Assembly: GCA_024697985.1 (NCBI GenBank) | Contig: JAILRX010000266.1 | Coordinates: 1-5,478 of the forward strand | DNA from: Treponemataceae bacterium | GTDB taxonomy: Bacteria > Spirochaetota > Spirochaetia > Treponematales > Treponemataceae | Direction of reading: 5' to 3' | Length of the DNA stretch: 5,478 nt | In this document: in pieces, positions 5,473 through 5,478 of the stretch | How the letters are laid out: each line of letters begins with the position of its first letter | How positions within the stretch are numbered: position 1 is the stretch's first letter | Notes under the pieces: generated by a model | Database searches by the model: none | What the model saw: the letters and a program-made list of their open reading frames with translations, nothing else | Told to the model about the DNA's origin: nothing | Made by a program: the position numbers and the translations under genes

Positions 5473-5478
5473 AAAACA
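5469..5478 (+). CDS. Start of a further gene, product unknown (only MKN visible)
   Basis: The ATG overlaps the kinase stop codon (ATGA), an arrangement typical of translationally coupled genes in one operon. It is preceded by a perfect AGGAGG. Only three codons fall in the window, so nothing can be said about the product. By context, a response regulator, receptor or another chemotaxis component would be reasonable guesses, but the sequence does not show it. Confidence 0.7.

Noticed and set aside
1..5478. Mobile elements, CRISPR arrays, tRNA/rRNA genes, and sigma-54 or flagellar sigma-28 promoters
   Set aside because: No transposase, terminal repeats, spaced repeats, RNA gene signatures or convincing alternative-sigma motifs were seen on either strand.

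Overview
The window carries one run of plus-strand genes from a bacterial chromosome. They are the tail of a type I signal peptidase, then cheW, cheB, cheR and a hybrid CheA-type histidine kinase with a C-terminal receiver domain, and finally the first ten bases of another gene. A spirochaete, most likely a host-associated Treponema, fits best. The reasons are the AT-leaning composition, the AT-rich spacers, the long non-standard insertion ahead of box E in the signal peptidase, and the style of the chemotaxis proteins. This assignment is an inference, since no rRNA or other marker is present.

Layout: bases 2-703 are the C-terminal part of the signal peptidase, open at the left edge. A 103-bp AT-rich spacer (704-806) holds phased A-tracts and a candidate promoter that ends almost at the GTG of cheW (807-1298). 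A 142-bp spacer (1299-1440) holds weak promoter candidates, a 34-bp interrupted inverted repeat and a strong ribosome binding site for cheB (1441-2451). A 15-16 bp hairpin with a 5-nt loop sits between cheB and cheR and swallows the first possible cheR ATG, so cheR is called from the next ATG (2515-3330). The hybrid kinase (3343-5472) starts 12 nt after cheR with its own Shine-Dalgarno sequence. Its stop overlaps the start of the next gene (ATGA at 5469-5472).

Together these genes would form a chemosensory signalling unit. CheW couples receptors to the kinase, which autophosphorylates on its Hpt histidine. CheR methylates and CheB demethylates receptor glutamates. Phosphoryl groups leave the kinase to the CheB receiver and to the kinase's own fused receiver. 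No receptor, free CheY, CheX, CheC or CheD is present in the window. The kinase lacks the P2 domain that docks CheY and CheB in classical CheA. The cluster therefore does not look like the usual spirochaete flagellar cheA-cheW-cheX-cheY operon, and may be a second or alternative-output pathway.

The genes are recognisable family members. The points most worth a second look are the hairpin and start-site arrangement between cheB and cheR, the P2-less hybrid kinase, the possibly leaderless cheW start, and the insertion in the signal peptidase. I see no mobile element, CRISPR array, tRNA, rRNA or origin, and no gene-free stretch longer than about 150 bases.
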